A program made the position numbers and the translations under genes. This document shows, piece by piece, positions 7,955 to 16,718 of a DNA stretch of 64,000 bases. The stretch comes from Lachnospiraceae bacterium (GTDB lineage: Bacteria; Bacillota; Clostridia; Lachnospirales; Lachnospiraceae): positions 124,001 to 188,000 of the forward strand of contig CAAGMZ010000019.1 in assembly GCA_900771195.1 (NCBI GenBank), written 5' to 3'. How positions within the stretch are numbered: the first letter of the stretch is position 1; every line of letters begins with the position of its first letter. The notes beneath the pieces were generated by a model. It was not told the origin of the DNA. It saw only the letters and a list, made by a program, of their open reading frames with translations, and made no database searches.

Positions 7955-9196
7955 ATGAATAAGCTTAACTGTATGGTTGCACAGTCCGGCGGTCCGACAA
8001 CCGCCATCAATTCAAGTCTTGCAGGCGTCATAAGCGCCGCAATGGATTCTCCTTTATTTGAAAACGTATACGGTTCCGTCAATGGTATTCAGGGAATTCT
8101 TAATTCCAGAATAATAAATCTTACGGATGTGGTAAAAAACACCGCCGGTGCCATCAATACCCTTATGAAGACACCGTCCATGTATCTTGGCTCATGCCGG
8201 TACAAGCTTCCTGATTTTTCAGATGATGCAATGCCATATAAGACTATTTTCAAATGCTTTGAAGAGTATAATATCGGAGCATTCTTCTATATAGGCGGCA
8301 ATGACTCTATGGACACCGTGCTTAAGCTTTCGAAATATGCCGAATCAATTCACAGCGATATTAAAGTAATCGGAATTCCAAAGACCATAGACAATGATCT
8401 CATGCTTACCGACCATACTCCCGGCTTTGGTTCTGCAGCCAAATATATTGCCACTTCTCTTCTCGAGATTGCCCACGATACTTTTATATATGCAGTCAAA
8501 AGTGTTACAATCGTTGAGATTATGGGGCGGGATGCAGGATGGCTGACCGCAGCTTCGGCTCTTGCCCGCAATGAATATAATACAGCGCCACATCTGATTT
8601 ATCTTCCGGAAACGGATTTTGATACAGAACAGTTTGTTGCCGATGTCAAAGAGCTTCTTACCCACCGCGACAATGTAATTGTTGCCGTATCTGAGGGAAT
8701 ACATGACGCCCGCGGGAACTATGTTTCAGCCAGTGAAGCCTCCAATGACTCATTCGGACATGGTCAGTTAAGCGGGGCAGGCAAGGTTCTTGAGCAACTG
8801 GTCCGTGACAGAATCGGCGTCAAGGTGCGCTCTGTGGAAATCAATATCCTTCAGCGCTGTGCCGCACACATGGCATCAGCCACGGATCTTGATGAAGCCT
8901 TCAAGTCCGGCAGAAAAGCCGTTAACATTGCCGAATCAGGCAAGACCGGTGTCATGGTAGTGATGAAACGTTTATGCGATTCACCTTATACAATTGATTA
9001 TGACTATGCTCCTATTGAAAAGATAGCCAATGAAGCAAAGGATGTACCGAGACTGTGGATTAACGAACGCGGGAATGATGTCACAGAAGATCTTGTTAAT
9101 TATATCAGACCGCTTATTATCGGTGAGGTTATGCAGGAATATAAGGACGGTGTTCCTGTATATCTTCATAATTCATCACTCAACAAGTACCTGTAA
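7955..9196 (+). CDS. pfp: Diphosphate-dependent 6-phosphofructokinase
   Basis: 413 aa of the PFK-A superfamily. The glycine-rich start is VAQSGGPTTAINSS. GGNDSMDT (114-121) carries the Asp and PKTIDND (142-148) the Lys that in this family mark use of pyrophosphate; ATP enzymes have Gly at both places. MGRDAGW (fructose-6-phosphate contact) is also present. It phosphorylates fructose 6-phosphate reversibly in glycolysis. GGND instead of the common GGDD is a small deviation, so the phosphoryl donor is inferred. It has its own promoter and a strong terminator. Confidence 0.9.
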   Translation: MNKLNCMVAQSGGPTTAINSSLAGVISAAMDSPLFENVYGSVNGIQGILNSRIINLTDVVKNTAGAINTLMKTPSMYLGSCRYKLPDFSDDAMPYKTIFKCFEEYNIGAFFYIGGNDSMDTVLKLSKYAESIHSDIKVIGIPKTIDNDLMLTDHTPGFGSAAKYIATSLLEIAHDTFIYAVKSVTIVEIMGRDAGWLTAASALARNEYNTAPHLIYLPETDFDTEQFVADVKELLTHRDNVIVAVSEGIHDARGNYVSASEASNDSFGHGQLSGAGKVLEQLVRDRIGVKVRSVEINILQRCAAHMASATDLDEAFKSGRKAVNIAESGKTGVMVVMKRLCDSPYTIDYDYAPIEKIANEAKDVPRLWINERGNDVTEDLVNYIRPLIIGEVMQEYKDGVPVYLHNSSLNKYL

Positions 9197-9212
9197 AGGG
9201 GGCTGTGATTCC

Positions 9213-9247
9213 AGAATTCCTGCCGAAACGGCAGGGATTCTTTTTTT
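9213..9247 (+). terminator. Rho-independent terminator of pfp
   Basis: AGAATTCCTGCCG, loop AAA, then CGGCAGGGATTCT followed by a run of T. It starts 16 bp after the stop codon. Confidence 0.9.
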
Positions 9248-9257
9248 GTAGCATGAA

Positions 9258-9346
9258 TTACGGAAATGGAAGCCACGACCCGTCGAATCAGTCCGTAGAG
9301 CCGGCGATTTTTTACGGACAGAAACTCACGGCCGGTCGAATCAGTC
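9258..9346. repeat. Two direct repeats of about 36 nt with a 54-nt period
   Basis: TTACGGAAATGGAAGCCACG continuing to GTCGAATCAGTC ends at 9293; a diverged copy runs 9312-9346 with the same ending GTCGAATCAGTC. It lies between the pfp terminator and the phased GATAA array. No coding potential or known motif is recognised. Confidence 0.55.
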
Positions 9347-9354
9347 TTTTTTCC

Positions 9355-9638
9355 GATAATAATTGATATATGCGAAATCTTATCGGTGAAATATAGAATA
9401 TATGTATCTTATATACCATCTAAAAAACAAGTAAGTAAGATAAGAATCCCTTCTCATCACCATCTTATCTTACCGGCAAGCACAAAATAAATGCAAAATC
9501 CGGTTATATTTGCCAAATTCTCCGATAAGAGGAGCTTTATTTTCCAACATTATCTGAACAGGAGCCGGATTTTAGGTCACAGAGTCCAAAAATCCCTCAA
9601 AAAGTCAGATAATGGAATCGGATATTGCTGTCATTATC
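9355..9638. repeat. Phased GATAA/TTATC box array 1
   Basis: Four boxes GATAA-N20/21-TTATC. GATAA begins at 9355, 9439, 9524 and 9608 (spacing 84, 85, 84); the partner TTATC begins at 9380, 9465, 9550 and 9634. Half-sites are extended to CCGATAA, GTAAGATAAG or CAGATAA. It sits between the converging pfp and antiporter genes. Its sequence is also similar overall to array 3 at 25692-25973. No ORF fits. The function is unknown; see findings. Confidence 0.85.
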
Positions 9639-9703
9639 TTATATCCGCTCAATTAACAAAAATAAAAATCCGAATTCCGGAGTTTCTGCCAGCTGAGAGC
9701 TTC

Positions 9704-10882
9704 CTACTCTTTTTTTAACAGTTTTTTATATGACCAGTCAATTGCAAACGCTCCGACCGGTGCAGTCAGAACGATTGCCAGAACAGCTACTGTAAGAATT
9801 ATGTCTCCGCAGTCAAAACCAAGTGCCAGCGGGATGCCTCCTATTGCCGCCTGGACTGTGGCTTTCGGTGTATATGCCATCATGGTGAATAACCGTTCCT
9901 TAACATTAAACTTTGTTCCCAGAAGACACACAAATACACCAAGCATCCGAAACGCCAATGCCCCTGCAATTACAACAAGGGCTTTAAGACCCACATTCCC
10001 CAGATAACCGATGTTCACCGCAGCGCCAACTAATACAAACAGGAACACCTCCGCTCCGACCCACAGTTTTCCGTATTTGGCAGACAATCTCCGGGCGAGA
10101 TCTCCTCGTTTCCTCTGAATTCCGATTCCAATACACATAATGGCAATGAGCGACGAAAATGTGATTACCGTCGTGAGTCTGTCTTCAACTGCCACAAGCA
10201 GCATAGAAATGCTTAATACAATTAAAACCTTTGCCGTATCACGGATATGTACCTTTGTGAAAAATACACCAAGAAGCACTCCAATCAGAACTCCCAATAC
10301 AATTCCAAACACAATTGAAACCGGAATATTGATGAAACTCCATACAGATGTTCCTTTTCCCTGCATCATGCCTGTAAAAGTTGAAAACAGAACAATTACA
10401 TATACATCATCCACCGATGCACCCGCAAGAATCAGCTGTGGGATTCCCTTTGCCGTGCCGTAACCCTCATCCATTAATTTTACCATTCGCGGAACAACTA
10501 CCGCAGGTGAAACAGCTGCAAGAACAGCTCCCATAACTGCGGCTTCCAAAACGGACATGCCAAGAAGCTTTGGCGCTATGAAAATAATTCCGAGCAGTTC
10601 AAAGCTTGCAGGCACAAAGCACATAAGAACTGCGGGCCTGCCTGTTTTCTTAAGTCCCGATAAATCAAGCCCCAGTCCCGCTCTTGTTAAAATAATCACA
10701 AGTGCAATCTTTCTCAGTTCAGCTGAGATGTTAAGTATTCCGGGATCAATAACATTAAGCACATACGGTCCAAGAACAATTCCGGTAATCATCATTCCAA
10801 GTAAAGCAGGCAGCTTCACCTTCCGGCATATCCATCCCAGGGACATTCCAACAATCAGAATAAGTGCAATACTTAATAACAT
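9704..10882 (-). CDS. Cation:proton antiporter, CPA2 family, under a fluoride riboswitch
   Basis: 392 aa, almost entirely hydrophobic, with about 11-13 membrane helices. Family signs include LPALLGMMITGIVLGPYVL near the N-terminus, ILTRAGLGLDL (helix 3-4 region) and AAVSPAVVVP plus ASVDDVYVIV in the ion path. The start at 10882 follows AGGAGG by six bases; a longer frame to 10990 would run back through the riboswitch and is rejected. The 5' leader is a crcB-type fluoride riboswitch, so the protein is probably induced by fluoride and either exports fluoride or balances ions and pH during fluoride stress. CPA2-type antiporters are known members of fluoride-riboswitch regulons. Confidence 0.85.
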   Translation of the reverse strand: MLLSIALILIVGMSLGWICRKVKLPALLGMMITGIVLGPYVLNVIDPGILNISAELRKIALVIILTRAGLGLDLSGLKKTGRPAVLMCFVPASFELLGIIFIAPKLLGMSVLEAAVMGAVLAAVSPAVVVPRMVKLMDEGYGTAKGIPQLILAGASVDDVYVIVLFSTFTGMMQGKGTSVWSFINIPVSIVFGIVLGVLIGVLLGVFFTKVHIRDTAKVLIVLSISMLLVAVEDRLTTVITFSSLIAIMCIGIGIQRKRGDLARRLSAKYGKLWVGAEVFLFVLVGAAVNIGYLGNVGLKALVVIAGALAFRMLGVFVCLLGTKFNVKERLFTMMAYTPKATVQAAIGGIPLALGFDCGDIILTVAVLAIVLTAPVGAFAIDWSYKKLLKKE

Positions 10883-10902
10883 AAACATCCTCCTTGTCAC
10901 GC

Positions 10903-10951
10903 AAAAAGCTGATGCCTCCTGCGCCCTTAAAATCGCAGAAGTCATCAGCTT
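10903..10951 (-). terminator. Terminator hairpin of the fluoride riboswitch
   Basis: On the minus strand AAGCTGATGACTTCTGCG folds onto CGCAGGAGGCATCAGCTT, followed by TTT. The left arm is the 3' part of the aptamer, so ligand binding and termination are mutually exclusive: fluoride would hold the aptamer and allow read-through. Confidence 0.75.
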
Positions 10952-10998
10952 AATAAGCGGTTCAAGTAAAATACTTAGGGAGAACTTCATTCCCTTTT
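10903..10998 (-). ncRNA. Fluoride riboswitch (crcB motif)
   Basis: Minus-strand leader: GGGAATGAAGTTCTCCC (P1 helix with the conserved AUG...UUCUCCC pattern), a short linker, then GAACCGCTTATTAAGC and GCTGATGACTTCTGCG. These match the crcB consensus (GGNGAUGG..CNCC, AACCGC, GCUGAUGRCUYCUR) in order and spacing as I remember it. The aptamer's 3' strand overlaps a terminator stem directly before the antiporter's ribosome site. Confidence 0.82.
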
Positions 10999-11026
10999 GC
11001 TAATATACTATATTTAAAATCAAATA

Positions 11027-11602
11027 TCAAGACTCTTCTGATGAAGTCTCCGATGTCTCCGACGGAATCTCCGGCAGTTCTCCCTGAGCCTCAGTATTAT
11101 CAGCTACTCCTTCCGGATCATATTCGCCACCTTCTTCATCCCACAACGAATCATATTCTTTCTGCTTTTTCTTCATGGCTGCCATTGCCATCTGTGCCTG
11201 CTTTGCTCTGGCATACATTTCATTATCATATTCCATAACCTTTTTTTCGTCAGTATACGGAACCTTATCCCCTGCGCACATCCTTGCTACCGTAGTCATG
11301 ATTTTCGCTATTGTAGCTCCAAGGCCGGTTTCCGGGTCTGCTAATGCTTTATTGTTTTCTGCATTGGCAGCGTTTACCCACTGGTCCTTAAGTCTGCTTA
11401 ACACACCATCATATTTTTCAAACTGTTCTTTTGCCTCATCATATGAAAGCTTTAATTCAGCAGCTTTTTGAGACCATTCGACACTTCCTGAATGCTCCGA
11501 TTTTTCCCTGGCCTCTTTGTATTTTGCATAGATACTGTTCTGCCTGTCCTGAAGTTCATTTCGGTACGCCTGATATTGCGGCAATGCCTCCCCTAATTTC
11601 AT
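11027..11602 (-). CDS. Unrecognised alpha-helical cytoplasmic protein
   Basis: 191 aa with no signal peptide or membrane segment. The start at 11602 (MKLGEALPQYQAYRN) follows AGGAGG by nine bases. Residues 10-90 are rich in K, E and Q with heptad-like spacing (ELQDRQNSIYAKYKEAREK, then LSYDEAKEQFEKYDGVLSRL), suggesting coiled coil. A second helical block spans about 115-155 and the tail is acidic and Ser/Glu-rich (ETSETSSEES). The overall style resembles small helical proteins of flagellated Lachnospiraceae, but I cannot name a family. It precedes the antiporter riboswitch in the same direction, with 29 bp between its stop and that leader. Confidence 0.75.
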   Translation of the reverse strand: MKLGEALPQYQAYRNELQDRQNSIYAKYKEAREKSEHSGSVEWSQKAAELKLSYDEAKEQFEKYDGVLSRLKDQWVNAANAENNKALADPETGLGATIAKIMTTVARMCAGDKVPYTDEKKVMEYDNEMYARAKQAQMAMAAMKKKQKEYDSLWDEEGGEYDPEGVADNTEAQGELPEIPSETSETSSEES

Positions 11603-11690
11603 TTGTGTTCCTCCTGAATCCATATGTTGCAAATCCGTTTGCACTTATATATCATATCGTCTTTTTTCAATTTTTCTTAATCATTTCTGC

Positions 11691-11732
11691 AAAAAAAGAT
11701 GCGCAACAATCCTGTGATCATCACGCATCTTT
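11691..11732 (-). terminator. Rho-independent terminator of upp
   Basis: On the minus strand AAAGATGCG, a 20-nt loop and CGCATCTTTTTTT. It starts 35 bp after the upp stop codon. Confidence 0.8.
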
Positions 11733-11766
11733 ACATTATCCCGCCATATACCTGACAGATTTCAAC

Positions 11767-12408
11767 TTATTTCGTTCCAAAAATTCTGTCGCCTGCATCT
11801 CCGAGTCCGGGGCAGATGTAAGCATTCTCATTGAGGTGATCATCAAGATGTCCGCAGTAGATATTTACATCAGGATGAGCTTCACTGAGCACCTTAAGTC
11901 CCTCAGGCGCTGCAATGATACACATAAATGTTATGTCCTTTCCGCCTCTCTGCTTGATGAAATCAATTGCTGCCGATGCAGAACCGCCTGTGGCAAGCAT
12001 TGGATCACACACAATAATCTTTCTCTGATCAATAGGGGTAGGAAGCTTGCAGTAATACTCATGCGGCTTATGTGTCGTCTCATCACGGTAAAGTCCGATA
12101 TGTCCGACCTTGGCTGCAGGCATGAGCGTGAGAAGTCCTCCGACCATTCCAAGACCTGCACGGAGAATAGGCACAATTGCCGGTTTCTTTCCTGATATCA
12201 TAGGGCTTGTAGTCTCCTGTATGGGAGTCTTGATATTGACATCCTCAAGAGGAAGATCACGAAGTGCCTCATATCCCATGAGAACTGCGATTTCCTCAAT
12301 GAGCTTCCTGAATTCATTGGTTCCGGTAGACTCCATACGGAGCATCGTTATCTTGTGCTGAATCAGTGGATGATCCATTATAGTAATATGGGGATTTCCG
12401 TTGTACAT
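11767..12408 (-). CDS. upp: Uracil phosphoribosyltransferase
   Basis: 213 aa, normal length. It converts uracil and PRPP to UMP in pyrimidine salvage. Seen motifs: VPILRAGLGMVGG, the PRPP loop CDPMLATGGSASAA (about 133-146) and the uracil-binding YICPGLGDAGDR near the C-terminus. It is a single-gene unit with its own promoter and terminator. Confidence 0.97.
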   Translation of the reverse strand: MYNGNPHITIMDHPLIQHKITMLRMESTGTNEFRKLIEEIAVLMGYEALRDLPLEDVNIKTPIQETTSPMISGKKPAIVPILRAGLGMVGGLLTLMPAAKVGHIGLYRDETTHKPHEYYCKLPTPIDQRKIIVCDPMLATGGSASAAIDFIKQRGGKDITFMCIIAAPEGLKVLSEAHPDVNIYCGHLDDHLNENAYICPGLGDAGDRIFGTK

Positions 12409-12438
12409 ATAATTATTCCTTTCGTACTGTTTTTTTAC

Positions 12439-12467
12439 ATTGTATTCCTATATTGTCAGTTTTTCAA
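12439..12467 (-). promoter_or_regulatory. Probable sigma-A promoter of upp
   Basis: On the minus strand TTGAAA, a 17-bp spacer and TACAAT, about 30 bp before the upp start codon. Confidence 0.65.
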
Positions 12468-12543
12468 CCTTTTTTGGCAATTATCCATAACTGTCCCTCT
12501 CTCATCATACATCAAACTCCCAATTTCCTGCCTAATAAGATTG

Positions 12544-15075
12544 TCAATCTCTTATCGTGTCTATTGGTTTTTGTTTTTTCATTTTCCCTATAGGCAGTCT
12601 GATGGAAACGAAATTTACCAGATACTCTAAAAATATAACAACCGAATAAACAGCAAAGTCAAATTTAATAATATCATATTTCACTTCTTGTAAGCCTTGC
12701 GAAAAAAAGGCATTAACCATATGTATAATCCCCAAACTTCCAAATGTTGCCAAAACTATTGAAGATAAATATATTGCATAAAATTCCATGTTGAATATCT
12801 GCGTACATTCTGTCATTGTCACTCCCAGCGAACGCAAAACTCCTATGTTCTTTTTATTTTCGTTTATCGATATGCTCACAAAAGTTCCTGTCATAATAAA
12901 ATTTATCGCCATAACAACAAACATCGTCAGTAAAAGAATTAATTTAATTCTTTGTACTGTCATATCAAAATAATAGATATCATTTATCGCAGGTTCATCA
13001 AAATAGAGCCTGTTTTTTTTAGTAACAGTCACAATATCTTTATACTCATCAGGTTGTGGCAACAATAAATACCCGGCATAATAATTTTCAAAATTATCAC
13101 TGACAAATTTTTCCCAAATACTGCTATTTAAGTATACATCTTTAGTTATATCATTTTTTTCATCATCAATAACTCCGGCTATAACAATGCCCTCGTTATA
13201 GTAATCATATAAATTGGGGGCATCGGAATAATAATAATTGTATATATCATCATATATATTTTTAAAATAATATTCTTTTCCCAATGAGTCCTCTGCCTCA
13301 AGCAAATGTTCATCCAGGTAAGATTTAGAAACCACGACCTCCCTTTTGCTTTTGGGCATATGTCCAACCAATAAATCTCCATCAGATATTTTTGATGCAT
13401 TACCAATCGTCAAAAAGCTGTTAAAATATAACGATTCTTTCTTCCCACTCAAAAAATCTGCATATTGTACTGTTAAATCTGCCTTTTTATTTTGAACATC
13501 AACTAATAAATCATTTACAGCATATGCAGAAAAATATGTATATTTACACTTGAACAGAAAAAAGTCTTCTGAACATCCCCTGTTAATTTTACTGTCAAGA
13601 TTGTATTCAATATAATCTGTCCGAACGATACCGGTTATTATTAATTCACAGCCTCCATATTCGACTTTGTCTCCAATGCCTTTATTAATTTTACTGGCAA
13701 CATAATCTGTTACAGCAATCTCTTTTGATGACACAGGAAGCTGACCTTCTACATCCAGATTAACAGACTGCAAATTATCACTCAGTATCAATGTTGTATG
13801 TATGAAAAATTTATCATCTCCACCTATCGTTTGTTCGGTAAGACATTTACCCACACTTGTCACATTAGGAAAACCGTTTTCAATAATGTTCCCTACATAA
13901 TATCCGCTTTTTATTTCTTTACTGTGTTCTATATAAAAATCATCTGTATATTGAGTTGCAGCGTAAACAGGCAATACAGCCGGCCTTTGTTCATCCATGT
14001 ATTTTAGCATCACATCTTCTTTGTCATAAAAACATATATATATCGAGAAAAATAATAAAACTACTGTCAATGCTGTTAATATTGTTGTAAATAAAAGCCT
14101 TACTTTCCTTTTTCTTAAAAAATTTCCTGCCAGACGCAACTTATAAGTATCACATATCTTCTTTGTCCTGACACTGTTGCGTTCATACACTGCATTATCT
14201 GAAATATCATTTTCAATCTCTGGTTTTTTTTCTATATTTATGATATCTAATGTTCCGCCATTCTCAGAATCAAAAAAAAATTTTTCTATTTCATCTAACA
14301 TCTGCTTTTGATTTATGTTTTTGTAATCATGTATTTTATTATCGCTTGTTTTCACAGAAAAAGAATATAAATATTTTTTTTCCTCTAATTCAACTACACT
14401 GTTTATTTCACCATCAGACATGTTTATTATGTAATCACCATATTTATAAGCGAATTCTTTGTCATGTGAAACCATAACTATCAGACACTTTTTTGCCAGT
14501 GCTCTAAGTAATTCCATAATACCATTTCCGGTATTTGCATCCAGATTTCCTGTTGGCTCATCAGCAAATATGATATCAGGCTTTTTTAACAAAGTTCTTG
14601 CTATAGCTATTCTTTGCTGCTCGCCTCCGCTTAATTGATTTATTTTTCTGTTCTCATATCCGGATAATCCAACTTTATCCAATATATCTGATATTTTGTC
14701 CTCTATATATTTTTTACGGGCTTTTTCATCGCATTCCCACTCTTGAAGTTCAAGCACAAGTCTCAAATTGTTGAATACATTCATATCAGACAAAAGATTA
14801 TACTGTTGAAATATAATCCCAATTTTTATATTTCTATATTCATCCAATTGAATTTCATTATAATTGCCTATGTCATCGCCATCAACCAGAATCTTTCCAT
14901 CATTATAATTATCTAATCCCGACAGTATATTAAGTAAAGTAGTCTTGCCACAGCCACTTTTTCCTAAAATAATATAAAAACCCTTTTCCTTGAATTTGAA
15001 ACTGATATTATTGTTTGCAATAACTTCATTACTTTCTGATTTGTAAATTTTTTTTAATCCCCTTATCTCTATCAC
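12544..15075 (-). CDS. MacB-like ABC transporter, fused ATPase and FtsX-type permease
   Basis: 843 aa. The N-terminal ABC ATPase (1-230) has Walker A GKSGCGKT (38-45), signature LSGGEQQRIAIAR and Walker B PDIIFADEP. A linker leads to a first membrane helix near 330 (LLFTTILTALTVVLLFFSIYI), a roughly 350-residue extracytoplasmic part, then three helices near 700-830, the FtsX/MacB layout. It starts at GTG with AGGGGAGC upstream. It probably exports a peptide or extracts an antimicrobial from the membrane. It is the last gene of an AT-rich three-gene cluster with a secreted and a membrane-anchored protein, whose composition differs from the flanking genes and suggests acquisition. Confidence 0.85.
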   Translation of the reverse strand: MIEIRGLKKIYKSESNEVIANNNISFKFKEKGFYIILGKSGCGKTTLLNILSGLDNYNDGKILVDGDDIGNYNEIQLDEYRNIKIGIIFQQYNLLSDMNVFNNLRLVLELQEWECDEKARKKYIEDKISDILDKVGLSGYENRKINQLSGGEQQRIAIARTLLKKPDIIFADEPTGNLDANTGNGIMELLRALAKKCLIVMVSHDKEFAYKYGDYIINMSDGEINSVVELEEKKYLYSFSVKTSDNKIHDYKNINQKQMLDEIEKFFFDSENGGTLDIINIEKKPEIENDISDNAVYERNSVRTKKICDTYKLRLAGNFLRKRKVRLLFTTILTALTVVLLFFSIYICFYDKEDVMLKYMDEQRPAVLPVYAATQYTDDFYIEHSKEIKSGYYVGNIIENGFPNVTSVGKCLTEQTIGGDDKFFIHTTLILSDNLQSVNLDVEGQLPVSSKEIAVTDYVASKINKGIGDKVEYGGCELIITGIVRTDYIEYNLDSKINRGCSEDFFLFKCKYTYFSAYAVNDLLVDVQNKKADLTVQYADFLSGKKESLYFNSFLTIGNASKISDGDLLVGHMPKSKREVVVSKSYLDEHLLEAEDSLGKEYYFKNIYDDIYNYYYSDAPNLYDYYNEGIVIAGVIDDEKNDITKDVYLNSSIWEKFVSDNFENYYAGYLLLPQPDEYKDIVTVTKKNRLYFDEPAINDIYYFDMTVQRIKLILLLTMFVVMAINFIMTGTFVSISINENKKNIGVLRSLGVTMTECTQIFNMEFYAIYLSSIVLATFGSLGIIHMVNAFFSQGLQEVKYDIIKFDFAVYSVVIFLEYLVNFVSIRLPIGKMKKQKPIDTIRD

Positions 15076-15093
15076 TGCCCGCTCCCCTTATAC

Positions 15094-15133
15094 AAAAGGG
15101 ACTGTACTAAACGCCTTACGTTATTCCAGTCCC
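15094..15133 (-). terminator. Terminator-like hairpin inside the ABC cluster
   Basis: On the minus strand GGGACTG, a 22-nt loop and CAGTCCCTTTT, between the membrane-protein gene and the ABC gene. It may act as a partial attenuator that lowers transporter expression relative to the upstream genes. Confidence 0.55.
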
Positions 15134-15162
15134 TCATCATTTTCATTCCAGTTGTACTTGTC

Positions 15163-15741
15163 TTATTGAAGATATTCCTCTATGCTATATAACAATGTCT
15201 CACCCAATGATAATGGATACTTGCTGAGAACTGCCTGATCCGTTACATTCCATACGCCAACATTACGCGTTGGAATCCCATCCCATGAATAGTATATGTA
15301 ACATAAATTTCCTTCAACATTCGCAATTCCCTTTGAGGCATCGTCCCAAACAGTTGAATACTTCTCACCAAGATAAATTAGCATATAATTGTTTTGAGTT
15401 ATTATTTCACTGACCAAATCAATCTCCTCATCGCTAAGGTTTACCTTGTCATTCAAATCATTGATAATAATGACCGTGTAATCCTTCGTTCCTGAAATAC
15501 CTGACATCGTAATCTCATCTATGCACTTACTGCTTACTTTATCATTAAAATCTATTTTTTCGCCCCTAATGAAAATATCTGTCGGTTTGGTAGATGAAAG
15601 TACTCTCGAAATACGATCAATATCTGACAGCACATTATCATTTTCTTTACCTGCCTTTGCCCATACAAAAACAGCCCCACATGCTAAACCAATAATAAGA
15701 ACAATAATTAATGTCTTCTTGTAATTATTTTTTTTACTCAT
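15163..15741 (-). CDS. Membrane-anchored extracytoplasmic protein of unknown function
   Basis: 192 aa. A lysine-rich N-terminus and one hydrophobic helix (TLIIVLIIGLACGAVFVWA, about 10-28) anchor it. The rest is predicted outside and is rich in D, I and N. The Cys in LACGAV is not in a convincing lipobox. No family is recognised. The gene starts 12 nt after the secreted-protein gene (AAAGGCGG before the ATG) and precedes the ABC transporter, so the three probably act together in export, sensing or immunity. Confidence 0.7.
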   Translation of the reverse strand: MSKKNNYKKTLIIVLIIGLACGAVFVWAKAGKENDNVLSDIDRISRVLSSTKPTDIFIRGEKIDFNDKVSSKCIDEITMSGISGTKDYTVIIINDLNDKVNLSDEEIDLVSEIITQNNYMLIYLGEKYSTVWDDASKGIANVEGNLCYIYYSWDGIPTRNVGVWNVTDQAVLSKYPLSLGETLLYSIEEYLQ

Positions 15742-15753
15742 GACCGCCTTTCG

Positions 15754-16536
15754 TTAATAAGCTGATGTAAAAGTAATCAACTGATCTATCGTAGTATATT
15801 CACCTTTTGAACTTGTCCAATAACCAACTCCATCCATCACCTCAAATTTGGGTATTGCATGAAGACTTAAAGTATATCTGGACTTACTGGTTTTAATAGT
15901 AAAATGCATGCGCTGGATGCTTTCATTATATGAATATTTTCCATATGTATTATATCCTGATGGTACAAGCCAATTGTTTTTATAATCATAACATATCTTC
16001 GCTAATCTTGCTGCGGTATCACAATAATTATTCACTACCAATGCCTTTTGGGTTACAGTTGTACTTCCAGAAATACCTACAGTTTTATCGCTGCTAACAC
16101 TTGCACCTATATTATAGCTTTTCATATTAGCTACAGATTCTGGAGAATATGCCACCAAAGATGTATCATTGGGCAATGCAGACATAATTGTAAGATGTTC
16201 TGAGTATCCCGCATAATTTTTTGCTGGATTTTTTCCTTTCATCGTACACTTTACAAACACCTGATCTAAATACTTTCCACCAGACACTGCATTTTTCGCT
16301 CTGGTCATTCCTATTGTTGTTGTACATACTCCAATTATTTTCCCATCGCTTCTACAGTTTGTCGTGATAGTATTATACCATATAGATGGCTTATATGTTC
16401 CGCTATCTACGGTGAATCCATATGCGCCCGCCTCGACATCTGATGATGCAAAAACAGTAGTCCTCGTATCAATGCATACAAGTATACATAAACTTAGCGC
16501 AATTCCCACAACTACTCGAAGTAACCCTTTTTTCAT
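15754..16536 (-). CDS. Secreted protein of unknown function
   Basis: 260 aa with a clear Sec signal peptide: MKKGLLRVVVGIALSLCILV, then a likely cut after TTVFA near residue 30. The mature protein (about 230 aa) is rich in S, T, Y and G, apparently beta-rich, and basic. Three Cys residues lie in the mature part. It has no cell-wall anchor motif and no repeats. It is the first gene of the AT-rich cluster with a membrane protein and a MacB-like exporter. It could be a bacteriocin-like effector or a substrate-binding partner; neither can be shown from sequence. Confidence 0.7.
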   Translation of the reverse strand: MKKGLLRVVVGIALSLCILVCIDTRTTVFASSDVEAGAYGFTVDSGTYKPSIWYNTITTNCRSDGKIIGVCTTTIGMTRAKNAVSGGKYLDQVFVKCTMKGKNPAKNYAGYSEHLTIMSALPNDTSLVAYSPESVANMKSYNIGASVSSDKTVGISGSTTVTQKALVVNNYCDTAARLAKICYDYKNNWLVPSGYNTYGKYSYNESIQRMHFTIKTSKSRYTLSLHAIPKFEVMDGVGYWTSSKGEYTTIDQLITFTSAY

Positions 16537-16718
16537 AATAATTACTCTCCTTCATTTTTTTGATATCACTCATGATGTCTCTTATAATCAAGTCAGCATG
16601 TGAACATCTTATAATATATATATATTAATTATACATCAGAAATATGTCACTTTTTTTAATAATACTTTTGCTCAAATCCCACAGTCAGATTATTAACGAA
16701 AAGAATCCTGTAACCGCA

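Noticed and set aside
11431..12195. Plus-strand frame across the helical-protein gene, the terminator and upp
   Set aside because: It overlaps upp antisense and runs through a terminator; no family resemblance.
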